This document shows positions 50,073 through 64,000 of a DNA stretch of 64,000 nucleotides, in pieces (the first letter of the stretch is position 1; the number at the start of each line of letters is the position of its first letter). Origin of the DNA: Daphnia pulex (taxonomy: Eukaryota; Arthropoda; Branchiopoda; Diplostraca; Daphniidae); NCBI RefSeq assembly GCF_021134715.1, contig NC_060023.1, forward strand, positions 8,556,001 through 8,620,000, written 5' to 3'. Made by a program: the position numbers and the translations under genes. A model generated the notes under the pieces. The model was not told the DNA's origin. It worked only from the letters and a program-made list of their open reading frames with translations, and did no database searches.

Positions 50073-50243
50073 CGTCATCACTGGAATGGAATCGCGTAAT
50101 CATCACCCACCACCAACAGCAGATTTTTTGTTTGAAAATGTGTTTAGAAGATTGTTGTTGTGTGTTGTTCAAAGTGTCGTGTCATGTGCTGTGTGTTGTC
50201 CAGGACAAATGTGTGTTGCGACATCTTTTTTAAAAATTGTCTT
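50073..50243. other. Tail-to-tail spacer with close 3' ends
   Basis: Only 171 bp separate the stop codons of the convergent CCDC112-like and histidine ammonia-lyase genes, so the two 3' UTRs probably overlap or abut. Confidence 0.7.
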
Positions 50244-53200
50244 TTATTCGTTGATGATGTCCTTCTTGTGTTGGTGGTGGTCGGTGCAATGTTTCTTGAT
50301 GGGCGGATCGTCTCCATCTTCGTCGTCTTCCTGGATCAGATAAGAGGGCGGAGCCACCGAATGCGGCAGCGAGACGCAAGTGGGCGACGGAGCCCTCGAC
50401 TCCAGGTCCAGATAATCCTTGACAGCGTCCAGATAACCTGTAGTAACATATTTTATTGGTTTTCCAACAAACAATTAAGACATTTCACATTTATTTTCTT
50501 CCGGTTCAACGTGGCAATTAGCCGAGTCTAATAAACCCCCCGCTGATGTACATTATCGACTGTGAAATGTTTTCAATGGCCACTTAATGTCCGAAACGGC
50601 GTCACCCGTTTCCAGTAATCGATTGCCTTGTTTTTCTCGGGAGAGTTGGCAATGGCCAACGGGCAATTTCAACCGGCCGTCCAACGCCACAAATGTTTGA
50701 AACGGTGAGATATGTACTACGTACCTTTGACGCAATTCCATATCTTGCCATCCTTGAGGAGATTGGTGGCCGCTTCGATGTCGGGTGCCATGTAGCGATC
50801 CTTGTCCCAGGGACGGACGACGGCCCGGACGGTCCGGTAGACTTCCTCCAGCGGCACGGTGGTCTTGAGCGGACGCAGGAATTCGATGGCCTGGCAAGCG
50901 GCGAGCAATTCGATGGCGATGACGCGCTCCACGTTGGCCACCACCTGCAAAGCCTTGCGGGCCGAGAATCCGCCCATCGAGACGTGATCCTCCGTTCCGG
51001 CGCTGGTCGAGAGCGAGTCGACGCTGCTGGGATGGCAGAGGACCTTGTTCTCAGAGACCAGGGAAGCGGCCGTGCAGTGGGCTATCATGAAGCCGGAATT
51101 GAGGCCGCCTTCGCGCACCAAAAAGGCCGGCAACTCGCTCAGCACCGGATTCACCAGCCGCTCGATCCGGCGCTCGCTCATCGACGCCAGTTCATGAACA
51201 CCTTTTTTTTTAATGGGATAAATTTGGTTGACAATTGATTTAATTAACTTTGATTGGAAGAATTAAGTTATTTACCAATGGCAAGGTAATCCAAAGCTTT
51301 GGCTGGATACTCTCCGTGAAAATTACCTGCCGAGATAATCTATTGGCCATTTAATTTAATTAATTTAACCTTAATTCGATTACACATAATTGAGGTAATA
51401 ATGAGTACCTCTCCGCGTTCGGGTAACACTAGAGGATTATCAGTGGCGCTGTTCATTTCCGTCTTGATAATGTTGTGAACAAAGTCGATGGTATCGTGAA
51501 CGATTCCGTGAACCTAATTTTTAAATTTGAATGAATTAATTGGAATACCAGACGAAACCAAATCAATCACGTATACTTGAGGGCAGCATCTCAAAGTATA
51601 GGCGTCCTGGACGCGGTCGCAGAAGCGATGACTTTCGGCTATGGCCGACGGATAAGCCTCCGAGTGAAGCAAGGATCGCAGGCGACGGGCGACGTTGATT
51701 TGGCCGGGGTGCGGGCGGAGCTGGTGGACGTCACTGTCAAAGGCCCTGGACGAGCCCTTGAGAACCTCGAGGGAGAGAGCGGCCACCACGTCAGCCTGTT
51801 TGGCAATCAGCTCACATCTGTCGACCGCTTCGGCTCCAAGTGCCGTGATCATCTGGGTCCCGTTGATCAATGCCAATCCTTGTCAAAGTCAGAAATGAAC
51901 AAAATGTGTCGTCGTCGTTAATTTTTGGTTTACAAAAACAAAACAACCAAATTTGACTATTTAACACAAAAAGAAGAGTCTCTCCATTGTTTGGACGGCC
52001 CACATGACGACATCTGGACGTCATTTTCTTTTATTTTGTTGTTGGTTGGTTGGTTTCTTTTGCGGTGATGCGCCAAATCTTATTGCGGATTTGTTCTAGA
52101 CATTTTTCAGTAGTATTGTTATTATTATTACCTTCCTTGGCTCCCAGCTTAATCGGTTCCAGTCCATTGCTCTCCAGGCAGAGCTTGGCGTCCGTCCAAC
52201 CGGTCCGATGGCTCCACATCTGTTTGTTTGGTTTAGTTATGCACAGTATGTATATTATTGCAACAACTCTATCCTGGTGACGGATTCATGGGCTAAAGAG
52301 AGAGAAAAACATTCTTTCGGGGGCCGTGGAACAGTTTCTATGAACGTCAGGTGGATTTTTTTTTGCTTTTCCCTGATTGATATTCAGCTGAGAAATGTGT
52401 CAAAAATCTCGTAGCGACAGAGTAAATCCTTTCAGACACTATTTTTTTGACGAAGGATCCTGTCCATCAACAATAAGCAACAACTCAGAACTACAGAATT
52501 AGCGCAGCAGCAGCAGCAGCAGAGATCTAGGACATGGAACCGAAAATATGGGCGAGCAAAGTAACGACCCAACTCATTTTCTCTGCATGTCATTAAGGCG
52601 GCCAGGAGAATATGGGCCAGCTGACTCATAATTCTCCAGTCAGAAATTGCGCAACAGAAAGAAACCTCCTCCCCTATTTGCATATGTCTGTGCTGGTAGT
52701 CATTTTGAAAATAAGAATTTGAATCGCTTACCTTCCCTTCCCCAATCATACCGAGGGCCAGGTGGGACAATGGGGCCAAGTCTCCACTGGCCCCGACAGT
52801 TCCTTGTTCGGGGACCCAGGGCAGACAGGATCGATTGAAGGCGTTGATCACCTGGTTGAGTGTCTTGATGGAAATTCCGGAGTAACCTTTGGCCAGCGTG
52901 TTGATCCGCAGGGCCATCAACATCCGAACGCGCTCCAGGGAAAGTGGCTGGCCCACTCCGGCCGAATGGGAGCGAATCAAATTCTCCTGCAACTCCTCCA
53001 ACTTGTCCGGCGAGATGACAGTCCTCGCAAACTGAAATTTTCAATTTTCAATTCAGAATTAAACGACGTCATTAATCGCCAGGAATTTCAAAAATTTCTT
53101 TTACCTTGCCGAATCCGGTCGTAATTCCGTAGGCCACCTGGCGTTCGTTTAAAAATAGAACCAAAGAAATTAGACAATCAGCTGCATAGTTCTCGAACAA

Positions 53201-54503
53201 AGTCCATTATACACTCTGACTGAAGAAGAAGATGTGCCAATAAATTCGTACAAGTTGGCCGGACTGGGCAAAAGCTAAATCGGACCCAACTTGTTCTATT
53301 TTAAAATTTCAACCGGCTATTTTTGAACATAAAACAATAAAAAAATAAATAAAAAGCCTCTGAGTAGCAATTTTTTGGGCTACATTTCAAGAAGTAGAAG
53401 AAAAACAGCCACCCCCCCCCCTTTTTTTTCTAAAAATGCTATCCCCCCGCTATTTTTATTAATAGTTATCTGTTAACCTTATTTTCTTTCAAAATGGCTT
53501 CGACGAGCTGGCGGCCGGCTATGACGCGATCTTCGGCGATCTTCCTCAGACGGATTTTCGTGTTTCCTTTGCTCAGCAACACCAACTGCTTGATGGTCAG
53601 ATGGTAGCCGTCCAGAACGACGTCCGAGTCCGACGTCGTGCTCATTTGATCGTGGGCCGAAGCGCCAATTTTGGAGCTGGAGAGAACCAACGGATCGGAG
53701 AGCGTGTGATCGAAATGGCTGACGGATGGCGGGCCGATCGTTGTGGTTCCAATCGAATCCGGGACGTCGTTCTCCATCCTGACGTTGACAAAGTCGTTGT
53801 CGTCCAGCACGTCGCAGACATTGTCCTCCGGGTCCAGCAGGACGCAACCGCCCGTTTTGCGGACCTCGACCATCCGCGGTTTGTTGTTGTTGGCGCTGGA
53901 TGGCAACAGAACGTTGCCGCTGACTGGATGCAACCGAACGTAGCGGCGGACCGCCTCCTCGGCCAGCCAACCCACTGTCACCTTACCTGCGAAAACAACA
54001 GTCGCCGTTAAAATAAGAAAACGGGGAGATTTCTGAGAAGAAGAAAGAACTGAATAATAGTCGTCCTTGGAGATTATTATCTCACAGGTGTATATTAGCA
54101 TCATGTTTGTGTGTGTGTAGAAGCTGGGAAAGGGGGTTTACGACTTTCAGCAGTTTATCGTCTGATTCTTTTTCCATCCTCAAGGGGTTTTTCTACATAT
54201 GGACATTTTTAGTACCCAGACAAGGATGATGCCAAGTTGCATACGGCCGTCAAGGTTCTCAATGTTTTTGAATGTCCATTAAATAAAAAATACATTTTGA
54301 AAATAGAGATTTGATGATGTTATGCAACTCTAGAATTATCAATCAATTATTTAACAGGTAATTCCCACTTGGTAAACTTTGATTTTAATTTTTTCTTTTT
54401 TTAAGGTTTTCAAAATGGACAGAAAAATGAATTGAATTTTAGACTTACCATCTTTGCAAGGAACTTGAAGCCACTCTCCTCTGACTCTAGCGGAGATCTT
54501 CAT
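50244..54503 (-). CDS. HAL: Histidine ammonia-lyase (histidase)
   Basis: Ten exons on the minus strand join in phase to about 708 residues: 54503-54449, 53986-53478, 53137-53105, 53031-52732, 52219-52132, 51878-51577, 51513-51409, 51339-51276, 51201-50725 and 50437-50244. The enzyme deaminates L-histidine to trans-urocanate, the first step of histidine breakdown in the cytosol. The Ala-Ser-Gly triad that cyclises to the MIO electrophile is present in [14 protein letters not shown] (about 280-282). Other family motifs are [41 protein letters not shown] and [10 protein letters not shown]. The N-terminal region of about 190 residues is longer and more acidic than the core. The protein is somewhat longer than human HAL. 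The stop codon overlaps an AATAAA motif. Confidence 0.97.
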
Positions 54504-55973
54504 CTTACGGATTGCAGAGGGATGACGGATGTGTAGTTCCGGAAAGTGGTGAAAGCGCTAGGGACGTGATCCAGGTGTGTATTTTTTTCTCGGGAAGGTA
54601 TCGAAGATACGTCCAACTCGGTCAGAAGGTAAAGCAAAACTCGGTTCACATCTCCATGCCAATACTGATATAGCAAGAGAAGATGGACGCCGACTTGGTG
54701 CTGGATCCGATTTACCTGTACAGGTAGTCTGACCCAGCCTCCCCGGTCCGTTTGCTCATCTCGAGGTCGAGCCACAATGTTTATCCTTCGCCACAACTGC
54801 GCACATCTGCAAAAGAGGTCGAGGAATCATATGGGTTTGTTTTTATAACTTTTTAAATGTTTCCTTATTTTTTTCAAAGTCGTAAATAAAATTCTTATTT
54901 ACCTGCTTGATCATTGGAGGGAACAAACGGGAATTGTGGCGACCTTCTTGTGACCTCAGGTTTCTTGACCTTGGCCAAAGATGGACCACATTTTCAGGTG
55001 AGCTACGTCTCTTCTTATTGCGCAGTTGGACATTCAGTGTGGGAATACAGTAACCATCAACACATGTGGATGGTCCTCCGATGTTTTCATTTTCTGATTT
55101 CTTAACGGCTTCCTGTACGGATTTCGTGAAATATTTTTCTTTCTCTCTTTGATGGCGTTAAAATTATTTTCGGTTGAGAACAGCATGGCGTCAGTCCTAT
55201 TGAGATAACGAAAAAAAAAAGAGCAAGGTACGTACTTGTATATACATTTAACCGAAACGCACAAACAATACTAACCAAGTGTATCGAATTTAAGTTGGAA
55301 ACGAAGGCTCGTTTCGACGCTGGATGTCTAATCGAATATTTAAAAAAAGAGCTCGGCTTTTTATTAGGAAAATAGGCGATGTGTTTGCTGGTGATAAGAA
55401 CCGGCTAGCCATGGCAGCGTGTAAGTGTTTTGATTTGATAATGAAGAATTTTTGGAAATTCCTAGAAATAACAAAATGAAAATTCTTTGCAGAGCCCAGC
55501 GGGAGTGAGTAAAAGGGGCAACAGCATCAATAAACATCCAAGAAGAGAGAGAGAGTGGTGGTGGTGGTGTGTTAGAGTCAAACTTTTTCTTTCTTTCTTT
55601 TTCGATTTTGAACGGATGCCAGCTTCCGGGAGTTATGCTAGATTCAAATTTAGCCGCCCGGCTGTTATTCACAGCACAAATAGACAGGGGCGACTATATA
55701 TTTTGTTAAAGAAATATAATAAACGCCCCTTTTCCTCCTCCTTCTTCTTCTTTTTTCTCTTCCTCTCTACTTCAACTTCAACTTTAGTTTGTTCAAAACA
55801 AACGAGAGTAAGAGCAACTGGCGTGAGCTGCATCTGACATTTTATTAGCAGTGTCTTTCATCGCAGCATCTCAAAAAGTTATATACAGAACCCGGAGCGA
55901 GTCGTTTGCGAGACTCGTTGGCTGTCCGTCGCTGTGTATTTGCTGCTGGAACAACAAACTGGGACAAGGCAAC
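54504..55973. other. Head-to-head spacer between HAL and the SOD gene
   Basis: A 1.5-kb non-coding interval. It has CT-rich tracts (about 55737-55785), GTGGTG near 55557-55568 and AT-rich DNA. The frames here are short. It should contain the promoters of both divergent genes; no TATA box was convincingly placed. Confidence 0.55.
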
Positions 55974-57824
55974 ATGCTGTCCATCTTTACACTCCGGTTC
56001 TGCACGATTTTGTTTATTATCCAATGGAGCCGAGCCGTTCCAGGTAGTACAAACTGCATTTTTGTTCTTCTTCTTCTTTCGGTCACGAAGGAGCTCACAG
56101 GAAGGGGCGCGCGACCTAATAATGAATTGGGGCTAACACATTTTAATTATCGGAATCGACCAAATTGTTTTCGCAACTCTTTTTAAATGCAAAAACAAAA
56201 CAAAACAAATCAGTTTCAGAGACGAGCGACCTGGCCGAATTGCGGGATAGCGTTTCCAAGCTGTGGAAAGCCCTCAGGGAATTGGAATCTGAAGTTCGTG
56301 AAAGTTTCGACATTCACGCCGCTATAGAAAATCACGAACACCAGGTCTAGTTCATTTACGAAAATTGGTTCTCTAACGTTACATTACCCCATCTTCACGC
56401 CATTTAGTTTCCTAGCTGCTAACAAGTAAAAAAATATAACCACCCCCCAAACTTTTTCACAGGTACATCATCTGGGTCACGAGGATAATGGCCACGAGAT
56501 CCACCATTCCGAACGGCATCTGAAGGTTTTTCCCCCCTTGCTGAGCTATAAATTTTATTTTAAGATTTTATTATCACGAACCAATCCATTAAACTCCGTT
56601 CGCTATTTCCTCATTTTTAGCATCTCGAGCAAGTCCACGGGCGAACGGTAGCTGGGCCAGCCGGCATTGAGCCCCATAAACCACACACTCCCGACGAAAA
56701 GGTTCTCTGAAACTGCATTATTTTTTTTAAATTGGAACTTATGGCAAAGATAATCTAATTGGAATACTTTCTCATTTTACGAACGCCGTAAAAAAAACAG
56801 GAAGTCCTTCGCCACGAACACGAGTTCCATCACGCCAACGCAAGTTTCGAAACGGAGGAAGAACACAAAGCCCATCACGATGAAAAGATGTTGAAGCATT
56901 TGGAGCTGGACCACGGCCACGGAGAGCATAACGGCATCCACCACGGCAAAGTAATTACTATACTAAAAATAGGATAAAAATATTAATGATACCATTTGCT
57001 AATCAAATCTATACTTACCTCATCTCCAGATGAATAAGGAGATTGAGCATGAAATTGACGTTCATTTCATGTTGAGGAATCACGACGGTCACGCTGCGCA
57101 TCACAACGAAAATCTGCTTAAACATCTGGAAGATGACGACGGACATGGACCAGCAGCAGATCGGCCCAAGCCAGTAACGACGCCCAAACCACCCAGGGGC
57201 TCCAAGACTTATCAAGCAGTTTGCGAAATGAAGCCGAATAAGGCCCTGCAGAGGACTAAACACAACATCGTTGGCAAAGTCGCTTTCACTCAGACGACGG
57301 GTGGCCCTCTAAACGTTCACGTCAATCTAAGGGGATTGCGTACAAACGGGAAAAGTCTGCACGGATTGCACGTTCACGAGCTCGTCCCAGATGAGGATGG
57401 CAATTGCAACCAAGCTGGAGGACACTTCAACCCAACTAGCTCTGTTCACGGAGGACCAAAGTCTCGTACAAGGTATTCTTTTTGTTTCCAGGATGACACG
57501 ACGTGAAATCGCCATTTTCCGCTTTAGGCACGTTGGAGATTTCGGGAACGTGGAAGCTATTGAAAACCAAGGTATTAACGCGATGTTTACCGATTCTCTC
57601 GCGACGCTGATGACTGGACCTAATTCCATTCTACACCGAACCCTTGTGGTAACTGAAACCTAAAATGGCGTATAATTTGAATAAAAACTTAAATCTGTTG
57701 TTACCTAAAAAAAATCTAGATCAAAGAGAAGGAGGATGATTTGGGACAAAATCGTGATACAGAGAGTCTAGCCAATGGCAATACTGGCCGTCGTTTGGCT
57801 TGTTGCATCATTCGAGCTGTTTGA
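55974..57824 (+). CDS. Secreted Cu/Zn superoxide dismutase with His-rich N-terminal extension and altered copper site
   Basis: Eight exons, 55974-56043, 56220-56344, 56463-56525, 56621-56701, 56801-56950, 57030-57472, 57528-57648 and 57720-57824, join in phase to about 385 residues. Residues 1-23 form a signal peptide. A helical segment (ETSDLAELRDSVSKLW) and three His/Glu-rich stretches ending in motifs like KHLE.D.GHG cover about 60-205. The SOD domain occupies about 223-385. Metal ligands seen are HVH (277, 279), His295 in GGHFNP, His303 in HGGP, His312 and Asp315 in RHVGD. The last copper ligand, His in the usual VVHEK, is Lys353 (LVIKEKEDDLG). The active-site Arg is kept at 376, and disulphide Cys are present. 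Normal superoxide dismutation at copper is therefore doubtful; this is inferred. The chain is about twice the length of a typical SOD. Confidence 0.93.
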
Positions 57825-58205
57825 GGAAGATTACTGAATTAAGGTGAATTACAAATTATTTCTACCTAATGGGAAACGGAGAAATTTGAGTTCACATTCG
57901 CTACTTAATTAGTGGCCTTTAATGCTTCTTCACGCCATTGCTGATCGGCATCTTGTCTCCTTCACAGCACCTTTAGGGTCGAAATATTTCTAAAAATTTT
58001 GAGTTTAAATACAAAGTTAAATGTTTAAGCGCATTTGTTCTCAAACCGAGTTTTAATTTTTTTTTTGCAACAGAGAAGCGTTTTTTCTATCCTTCTACCC
58101 AAGGAACTCTGTAGACGACGAAGAAATGACTATGTATAGAATGCTATTACATGAGATGCAGCAAATTAAAACACAATTTGTAGCTCTAAATTCCTATAAT
58201 GGACA
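57825..58205. other. Tail-to-tail spacer between SOD and MIA40 genes
   Basis: 381 bp of AT-rich sequence carrying the two 3' UTRs. No open frame of interest. Confidence 0.6.
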
Positions 58206-59386
58206 TCATGTTTTTGCTTGAGCTTCAGATTTTGAATCTTCTTTTGAGGGTTCTTTGCTCTCTTCTTTGGGCACTTCGTTTTCTTCGTCCTCCTCTCCTG
58301 ATGGCTTATCATCGTTCCCATATAATGTAGGATAATTGGACATGCATTCTTGCATCGCCTTAAAGGATTCAAAGCAGTCACTGCCCTTGGGTTCAGCATC
58401 GCTATAAAAACGAAATACATCATTTAGTAGGCAAATAAAAAAGCAAACTGAAAATGTGTTATCACCTATAATGGAAGCAACTGAATGCTTCTCGGAAATC
58501 AACTCCACACGGACCAGTGGCCATTCCTCCTAAACACGGGCAGTCCCAGTTAATATCACCATTTGGCAGCATAAGACCTGCTGGCTCATCTTCATCGGGG
58601 AAGGTGAGTGTGCTAGGTTTCTGCAAATCCTCGGGAGTTAGAAAGACAATTTTGTCTTTTCCTGCAGAATAATTAAAAAAATGTTTAATGCTAATGACAT
58701 TTAAGGTATAAGTGAAAAACCACAAGTTCATGACAGAGAGAGACTATCAAAGTACAGCAAATCAGACACCAGGGACTGTAGTGCAGAAAATTTTATGCCA
58801 GATATAGAAGGAGTGGATAATGCCTCAGCCACTACTTCAACACAGTAGAAATTGGGGCTCAAATGAGAGCTGCTACATTTAAGCTGTGTTTACTTGGAGA
58901 AAGTGTCAGATGATTTTTAAGCTTTACAAAAAATGTTGGTTTCATTGATGGAGATTACATAACAATTTTTCACCGTTTGAAACATTGTCTAGTGTGCATA
59001 TTTTTAGTGAGAAATCCAATAAAGATCAGCAAACAAACAAGCATTTTTCAAAGGAAGCATTCTTAAATTCAATGAGATTCAGGCTTGTTCAAAATATGTA
59101 TAGTTCATAGTTTTTAAGCTGAGAACAGTTAGGATTGGATCGAAGTGGGGCACTGATTTAATCAATCTGAGTTTTGATTCTCCAGTTTCTTTGCTTAATA
59201 AGTACAATTTCCAAAACTCTATCAAGATTTTAAAAAATCTAATCAACAAGAACTTTTGTATCTATACATCTACTTACAAATGTCGTTACTTTAGTGAATG
59301 GTGCGATTAGTCATTCGGTTATCTGAATTACCAGAGAGAATAAATAACAAACTTTGTAACTTACCTTCTTCTTTGCAGTAAGACAT
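58206..59386 (-). CDS. CHCHD4: CHCHD4/MIA40 mitochondrial intermembrane-space import oxidoreductase
   Basis: Three exons on the minus strand, 59386-59365, 58661-58466 and 58401-58206, join in phase to 137 residues. The redox-active CPC motif is at 48-50 in NWDCPCLGG. The twin CX9C helices are C59-X9-C69 and C82-X9-C92, as in the family, with GPCG, AFSCFHY and [11 protein letters not shown]40 oxidises small Cys-rich proteins in the intermembrane space so that they fold and stay there; it works with ALR/Erv1. The N-terminus ([12 protein letters not shown]) matches animal MIA40, which lacks the membrane anchor of fungal forms. The acidic C-terminal tail is longer than in human and rich in Glu, Ser and Lys. 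Confidence 0.97.
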
Positions 59387-63084
<3,698 letters not shown>

Positions 63085-63709
63085 ACCCATTCGTCACCAA
63101 CATCACCACAGCCGATACTTTGTAGTCACCTGGCGCAATAAGGTGGTGAAGAGGCTGATGAATGAAAGAGGGGAGAGGAGGAGGAGGAAGAAGAATCAAG
63201 ATAAAAATCCACCTGGTTTCACACGTGCTGTTTTTTTTCCTTTCAGTTTAAAAGCAGTTTCTTATAATTTTGTTTCCACACAAATTTTTTTTTTCCAATC
63301 TCCAAACTCCTTTGTTTCCTTCATTTTGCGAGTAGATTATCGTGACTTGGTGTGTTTGTTAGCTGTTGACGCCTACCTACCATCATTCCGAAAAAACTTT
63401 TTTTTTTTCGTTCGATTTCCGTTTTTTTTTTGGAACAAGATAACAAAAAAATTCCTCTAGCCATTCCCGCAAACAAGAGCCAGCCTCTTTGCGCGCAAGT
63501 CACTTTGAGGTGTGCGTGTGTCTGTGTGTATTTTCCCCCCTCCCGTTTGAGAGTTGTGATAATAAAACTCTCGAAAGTTCCAATTTCTCGTGTACTTTAT
63601 ATTTTTATTGAAAGAAATTTTAACTCCAGGAAGTGAAAGTCGAAACCTACTGAAGAGAATGGGAAAATTAATGATGATGAAATTATAATTAGAAAGCATA
63701 GAGAGCCAT
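63085..63709. other. Actin 3' UTR and convergent gene 3' end
   Basis: Contains the actin 3' UTR up to the AATAAA at 63561-63566. A minus-strand AATAAA (TTTATT at 63604-63609) is placed to serve the gene at the right edge. CT and poly-T runs are common. The frame 62981-63460 is a shadow of actin and its UTR. Confidence 0.65.
63561..63566 (+). terminator. Actin polyadenylation signal
   Basis: AATAAA about 480 bp after the actin stop codon; it is the first canonical signal downstream on this strand. Confidence 0.65.
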
Positions 63710-64000
63710 CTAGGGGTCATGAGTGACACGGTGACAAATTGTGAGAAGGCCGAGTTGCACGTGGTTTGTGTCTTGAGAGGTAGTCGATTTTCCCTTTTTA
63801 GTGTCCTCAAGTTCATTCTGAAAAAGATTTCTAATCACAATGGAATCATCTCTGGGCTGTGTGTATGTGTGTGTTCCATTGAGAAAAAATGAAGCTGAGA
63901 GAGTCTAGCGACACTGACGAATAGCAGTCATAAAATGGGTTGAAGATCCTACCTGGTTTGCTTCTAACTCTTCAGTTGTTCTTTTCATCTTCTTTTTCTG
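63710..64000 (-). CDS. 3' end of an unidentified protein gene, partial
   Basis: Two exons on the minus strand, from the window edge to 63953 and 63817-63710, join in phase across a GT-AG intron. They encode a polar, probably helical stretch (MKRTTEELEANQ, then NELEDTKKGKS) followed by a less charged end closing in CHRVTHDP and a stop at 63712-63710. A Met occurs in the edge exon, but the frame stays open to the window end, so the start is not fixed. An AATAAA lies about 100 bp downstream on this strand. The gene is convergent with actin. Family not recognised. Confidence 0.42.

Noticed and set aside
50693-51238. 181-codon plus-strand frame
   Set aside because: It is the antisense shadow of HAL exon 9.
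53479-53970. 163-codon minus-strand frame
   Set aside because: It is a shadow of HAL exon 2 in another frame.

Overview
The window is arthropod nuclear DNA, most likely from a branchiopod crustacean of the Daphnia type. This is an inference from protein content (clip-domain serine protease homologue, extracellular Cu/Zn SOD, arthropod-style actin), many short GT-AG introns of about 60-150 bp, and AT-rich spacers full of simple repeats. No prokaryotic, viral, transposon, CRISPR or tRNA feature was recognised. All splice models were built by eye; for the main genes the reading phase closes at every junction.

Layout. 1.5-5.2 kb (minus): a clip-domain serine protease homologue whose catalytic Ser is Gly. 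5.2-19.0 kb: a 13.8-kb stretch with no recognisable gene. 19.0-21.7 kb (minus): a UBALD-family UBA-like protein. 23.1-27.8 kb (minus): a TUT4/TUT7-type terminal uridylyltransferase. 28.7-37.3 kb (plus): five tandem, intronless paralogues that look like six-span lipid phosphate phosphatases but have lost nearly all catalytic residues and carry cytosolic PPxY tails. 42.0-44.9 kb (minus): a secreted, probably GPI-anchored, Cys-rich protein with a small membrane ORF inside one intron. 46.4-50.1 kb (plus): a CCDC112-like coiled-coil protein. 50.2-54.5 kb (minus): complete histidine ammonia-lyase. 56.0-57.8 kb (plus): a secreted Cu/Zn SOD with a His-rich N-terminal extension and a His-to-Lys change at a copper ligand. 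58.2-59.4 kb (minus): CHCHD4/MIA40. 61.5-63.1 kb (plus): a complete actin gene. 63.7-64.0 kb (minus): the 3' end of an unidentified gene that runs off the window.

The single-copy genes are unrelated housekeeping or metabolic genes and do not form a pathway. The exception is the five-gene cluster. It appears to be a lineage-specific expansion of pseudo-phosphatases with a shared TATA promoter, a perfect TTCGTTAA/TTAACGAA inverted repeat upstream of four of the five genes, PPxY motifs suited to WW-domain (NEDD4-like) partners, and signs of gene conversion. This is the best candidate here for a previously undescribed system.
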